A stretch of DNA of 42,056 nt, taken from positions 1 to 42,056 of the forward strand of contig CBFIHA010000026.1 of the NCBI GenBank assembly GCA_965662195.1, read 5' to 3'. Both the position numbers and the translations under genes were made by a program. Within the stretch, counting starts at the first letter, position 1. Each line of letters starts with the position of its first letter. The notes under the pieces are model-generated. The model saw nothing but the letters and a program-made list of their open reading frames with translations, did not search any database and had not been told where the DNA came from. Positions 38,867 to 42,056 of the stretch are shown in pieces. This stretch comes from UBA1268 sp965662195. GTDB taxonomy: Bacteria > Planctomycetota > Planctomycetia > Pirellulales > UBA1268.

Positions 38867-39206
38867 GGTTTGTTATCCTGCGGAATTTTTCCACCCGCGG
38901 CCAGGTGTGGCCGGCTGAGCAATACCGGGATTAGTATCTGATGGGGAACAAGCCTGCAACGCCGCTTTGCCATCGTGCTCGGGTAGCCTGAGGAACGACA
39001 GCGGCAAGAGCAGCGGCCCAACAGGGGCTGAGTTGATGGCTTTTCCGGTGACGTACCTCGCCCAGCCTCCCAGGCTTGTGGCAGCACCCTCGAGCGACGT
39101 GGCGGCGATAGGCGGGCAAACTGGGCTAGGTGTTATCGTTTCACGTCGATTACTCTCCCAAATTCCAACAGTCTGGGAACTCTGTGTACAGCGAGTCAGG
39201 GTGTCA
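38867..39206. other. Divergent intergenic region
   Basis: No gene is convincing. An open plus-strand frame runs through it into the glycosyltransferase, but the predicted residues before 39207 have no family resemblance. Promoters for both divergent glycan genes probably lie here. Confidence 0.45.
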
Positions 39207-40833
39207 ATGCGACTTGGGACGATGATCGGTGACGTGGCAGAGCGTATTCCGCTGCTGAGAAGGGTTGTCCGCTGGTTTCGGGTGCGGTGCCGGAAAAAGA
39301 AACGTTCGCGGCCGGCACAACCACGCCGGCACCGCTTTCTCGACGTCGTCTTCAAAAAGCAACGTCATTGTCCGATGACAAACGCAACCACCCAGCGAGA
39401 TGCCTACAGGACATGGGTGAGGAGGCACGATACTCCGACCGCGGCTGAACTCAAGAGGCTGCGGGAATCGACAGTCGGGTTCACCGCGACCCCATTGATC
39501 TCAGTGGTAATGCCGGTGTTCAATACGCCGCCGCAGGTCCTGGAGGAAGCCATCCGCTCGGTCCGTGAGCAAGTGTATGATCGGTGGGAGTTGTGCATTG
39601 CTGATGACGGCTCGACTCTTCCGCATGTGCGAGCGATCCTCACTCGGCACGCGGCTGCGGATCCACGAATCAAGGTGCGGTTTTGCCCGCCAGGTGGCAA
39701 TATTCCCGCTACCTCGAATGCCGCTCTAGAGTTGGCAACAGGGGAGTATGACGGCGCGCAAGATCACGACTTAGCACTGCGGGTAGTTGCGGCGGTGCCC
39801 GCCACACGGATCGTGCATATTCCCCGCATCCTTTCCCACTGGAGGGCGGTCCCCGACAGTGCCGCCGTGTCAATCGATGAGAAGCCTGCCGCAGTCAGTT
39901 CCGGCCAGCGCGCCGTGGCAGCCCATTTGAAGCAGATCGGCCGTTGCGGTGTGGTTGAGCCAGCTCCTGTTGCTCCTGGATTCTACCGCGTGCGGTATTC
40001 GTTGCCGGCGACCCCACCACCAGTGTCGATCGTGATCTGTACCCGTGATCAAGGGCGGCTGATCCGCACCGCCGTCGATTCGATCATGACACGATCGACC
40101 TATGAAAATTTCGAAATCATGATCGTGGATAATGGCAGCCGGGAGGTGGAAACGGTTGCCACCTTGGCAGAGCTCGCCGTTTAACTATTCCAGGCTCAAC
40201 AATGCCGCCGTGGCCAAGGCCCGAGGCGAGATCGTCTGCCTGCTCAACGATGATATCGAAGTCGTTTCGCCTGGCTGGCTCGAGGAAATGGTGTCGCTTG
40301 CGATCCTGCCACACGTGGCGGCGGTGGGTGCCAGGCTCTGGTACCCGGACGGCACTCTGCAGCACGGGGGCGTGATCCTCGGCATCGGTAGTGTGGCCGG
40401 CCACGCGCATCCACGGTTGCCCAAGAGACACGCCGGCTACGTCGGGCGGGCCGTCCTCCGGCAGGAACTTTCCGCTGTCACAGGGGCTTGCCTCGTCGTC
40501 CGCCGCACCGTCTATGAAGAAATTGGCGGACTCGATGAGCGACTGGCTGTCGCCTTCAATGACGTGGATCTCTGTCTGCGTTTCCGATCGGCCGGGTACC
40601 GCAATATCTGGACGCCTTACGCCGAGTTAATCCATCACGAATCGGCATCACGGGGCGCTGAAGACAATCCAGTGAAGCTGGCGCGGTTTGCGGGGGAGGA
40701 GCAGTACATGAAGGAACGCTGGGCGGGAGTGCTCAAGCACGATCCCTACTACAGCCGACATCTCTCCGATCGGGCGGCAGACTTCAAGCTCAAGCTTTTT
40801 CCGCAGCAAAAATCACATGGAGAGGCGGCATGA
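39207..40833 (+). pseudogene. Tandem GT2 glycosyltransferase, broken by two deletions
   Basis: A two-domain family 2 glycosyltransferase of the kind found in O-antigen and rhamnan clusters. I take ATG 39207 after AGGG; ATG 39375 is possible. Domain 1 begins PLISVVMPVFNTPP and includes LCIADDGST, but SNAALELATGEY (39741-39749) is joined straight to DGAQDHDLALRVV, omitting about 75 family residues including the metal-binding DHDD region. Domain 2 begins PPVSIVICTRDQGRLIRTAVDSI and reaches LAELA, then stops at TAA 40182-40184. Homology resumes in another frame with SPFNYSRLNNAAVAKARGEI (about 40172) and runs intact through NDDIEV to TGA 40833. The shared agctcgcc (40171-40178) serves both frames. 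Its end overlaps the next gene by ATGA. Confidence 0.85.
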
Positions 40834-41236
40834 GATTCTTTGGCAAGGCGTCACGGCCGACGACACGTGAGGAAATTCTGCTCAACGGCATCGATCGAAG
40901 GTCGCTTGGGCTTGAGATCGGCCCCAGCCACTGCCCTGTGGTGGACAAAGGTGATGAATCCAATGTGCGAGTGCTTGATCACCTGGTTGCTGCAGGACTG
41001 CGAGCGAAGAACGCCGATCCCAGCGCCGATGTCGCAGCCATCGAGGAGGTCGACTCCGTGTGGAGTGGCCAGCCGCTCGAGGAGTTGGTTGGTGAAGCAC
41101 GTTTTGCCTGGATCATCGCCAGCCGTGTCATCGAACATGCCCCCGACTCCGTCGTGCTCCTCAATTCGTGTGCACAGCTTCTCGCCCCAGCGGGCTTCTC
41201 TCTCTGGCGATCCCCGTTGAACAATATTGCTTCGAC
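40830..41236 (+). pseudogene. SAM-dependent methyltransferase, frameshifted and truncated
   Basis: The start ATG 40830 overlaps the previous stop, showing it was operonic. LGLEIGPSHCPV is motif I; AGLRAKNADPSADVAAIEEVDSVW and FAWIIASRVIEHAPDSVVLL follow the family. At LLAPAGF the frame changes within a CT run (ggcttctctctctgg, about 41191-41205): the family sequence LSLAIPVEQYCFD is read in another frame up to GAC ending at 41236. There the IS91-type relic starts, removing the C-terminal half. It is a paralogue of the intact gene at 37940-38866, where the corresponding block reads AIPDKRFCFD. Confidence 0.85.
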
Positions 41237-41929
41237 GGCAGTGGGTGATCTCAGTGCCCAAGCGGCTGCGCTGTGTATTGGCTGATCGGCCGTGGGCGGT
41301 GACGACGCTGACGCGTTTCTTGTTTGAGGAGATCGAACGGCTGCTTTGCAGTGCGGCGGACGCACAAGGGACGGTAATGCTTCCACACGAGTGCGTCCAT
41401 GTCTTGGTGCTGTCACCGTCCAGCACCATTTCGGCGTTGCGCTGAACTGGCATGTGCATCTGCGCCTGCGTCACGGAGGAGTGTTCAAGCGGAGCGTCGA
41501 AGGTAACACCGTGACGTTTCACGCTGCCCGCCTGCTCTCAGCGGCTGACCTGGCGACTGTTACCCTGCGAGTGCGGCGGCGGTTGCTGCGGTGGTTCCAC
41601 CGGAAGGGTTTTCTCCGTCGTGAGGCTGCGGCCGACGTGCTTGCTTGGCGGCACAGCGGGCTATGCCGGTGTCTCAGCTGCCGTGGGGAGAGGCTGCTCC
41701 GGTTCGGCCAGCAGCGATTGTGAGGAAACTTGCAACCATGACATGTCAGGGATTGCCGGGGCGAAACTGTTGGCACGGCTTGGTGAGGAGTTTCCGCTAA
41801 TCCCAACTTGGTGGTGACATCCGGCGGATCGTAGACGGCCGGCAGGAGCCGGCGCAGTCCCACGGTGATGAGGAATTTTCGCAAGCATCAGCGAATGACC
41901 TGCCCATGATCAACATTCATCATCACTAA
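41236..41929 (+). pseudogene. IS91-type transposase relic B
   Basis: Family segments occur in order but in several frames: RQWVISVPKRLRCVLADRP and TRFLFEEIERLLCSAA (about 41236-41350), LGAVTVQHHFGVALNWHVH with GVFKRSVEG and VTFHAARLL (about 41417-41530), RRRLLRWFHRKGFL and AAADVLAWRHSG (to about 41665), KLLARLGEEFPLI (41766-41803), and a C-terminal tail GGDIRRIVDGRQEPA ending DLPMINIHHH before TAA 41927-41929. These match IS91/IS801-like Y2 rolling-circle transposases. Large pieces are missing between the blocks, for example over 100 codons between AWRHSG and KLLARL. It begins exactly where the methyltransferase breaks off. Confidence 0.82.
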
Positions 41930-42010
41930 CGGCAAGTGTCCTCTCTTCGTGATGATCGATCGCGCTGCCACATTGAATGCAATTTGGAGGTGGTCTGAGC
42001 GGAGGACAGA
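41929..42010. repeat. IS91-type terminal segment, copy B
   Basis: Starts at the last base of the relic transposase stop codon and matches 32464-32545 over 82 ungapped bases (about 84% identity by eye). Its place after the gene suggests it is the terminal (origin or terminus) region of the element. The remaining bases to the window end show no recognised feature. Confidence 0.7.
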
Positions 42011-42056
42011 AATCTGTGCGGGAGCCGACCGTTTCTGGTTTAATTCTACAGTTTAC

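Overview
The window reads as chromosomal DNA of a planctomycete, probably Pirellulales-like. This rests on high GC, many GTG starts with weak or absent Shine-Dalgarno sites, Ala/Gln/Pro-rich envelope proteins, a redoxin-cytochrome c-PHM fusion typical of that phylum, and an ExbB/ExbD operon carrying an alpha/alpha-toroid protein. It is an inference from protein families; no rRNA, tRNA or marker gene is present.

Layout. (1) 0.5-10.1 kb: a complete tripartite RND efflux system (lipoprotein adaptor, two overlapping full-length RND pumps, and a convergent NodT-type outer-membrane lipoprotein). (2) 10.6-17.9 kb: a secreted redoxin/cytochrome c/copper-monooxygenase-like fusion with an ABCG-type transporter 13 bp behind it, a fatty acid desaturase, a perfect 27-bp palindrome, and a secreted alpha/beta-hydrolase plus zinc-metallopeptidase fusion. 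(3) 17.9-24.8 kb, minus strand: a TPR - ExbB - ExbD - TonB-like operon. The last protein has a TonB-type transmembrane helix, a long disordered linker and, instead of a TonB C-terminal domain, an alpha/alpha toroid of the squalene-cyclase/prenyltransferase fold. Three of the four genes are joined by 4-bp GTGA overlaps or sit directly behind one. (4) 25-31.8 kb: a sugar-acid catabolic cluster (L-arabinonate-type IlvD/Edd dehydratase, DapA-family lyase/dehydratase, GntP-type permease, secreted esterase-like protein, alpha-ketoglutarate-semialdehyde-type dehydrogenase) that together could take an aldonate to 2-oxoglutarate. (5) 31.9-42.06 kb: an accessory, decaying region with two IS91-type relics, two ISL3-type relics, a lower-GC pair of divergent genes (PhyH-type dioxygenase; TPR-glycosyltransferase-FkbM fusion) between the ISL3 relics, one intact methyltransferase, a doubly deleted GT2 glycosyltransferase pseudogene and a frameshifted methyltransferase cut off by an IS91 relic. 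The glycan genes suggest a former surface-polysaccharide locus.

The most interesting candidate for an undescribed system is the energised envelope operon at 17.9-24.8 kb. The most instructive evolutionary material is the last 10 kb, where several genes carry precise internal deletions, often with short shared sequence at the joint. No CRISPR array, tRNA, rRNA or convincing replication origin was seen.
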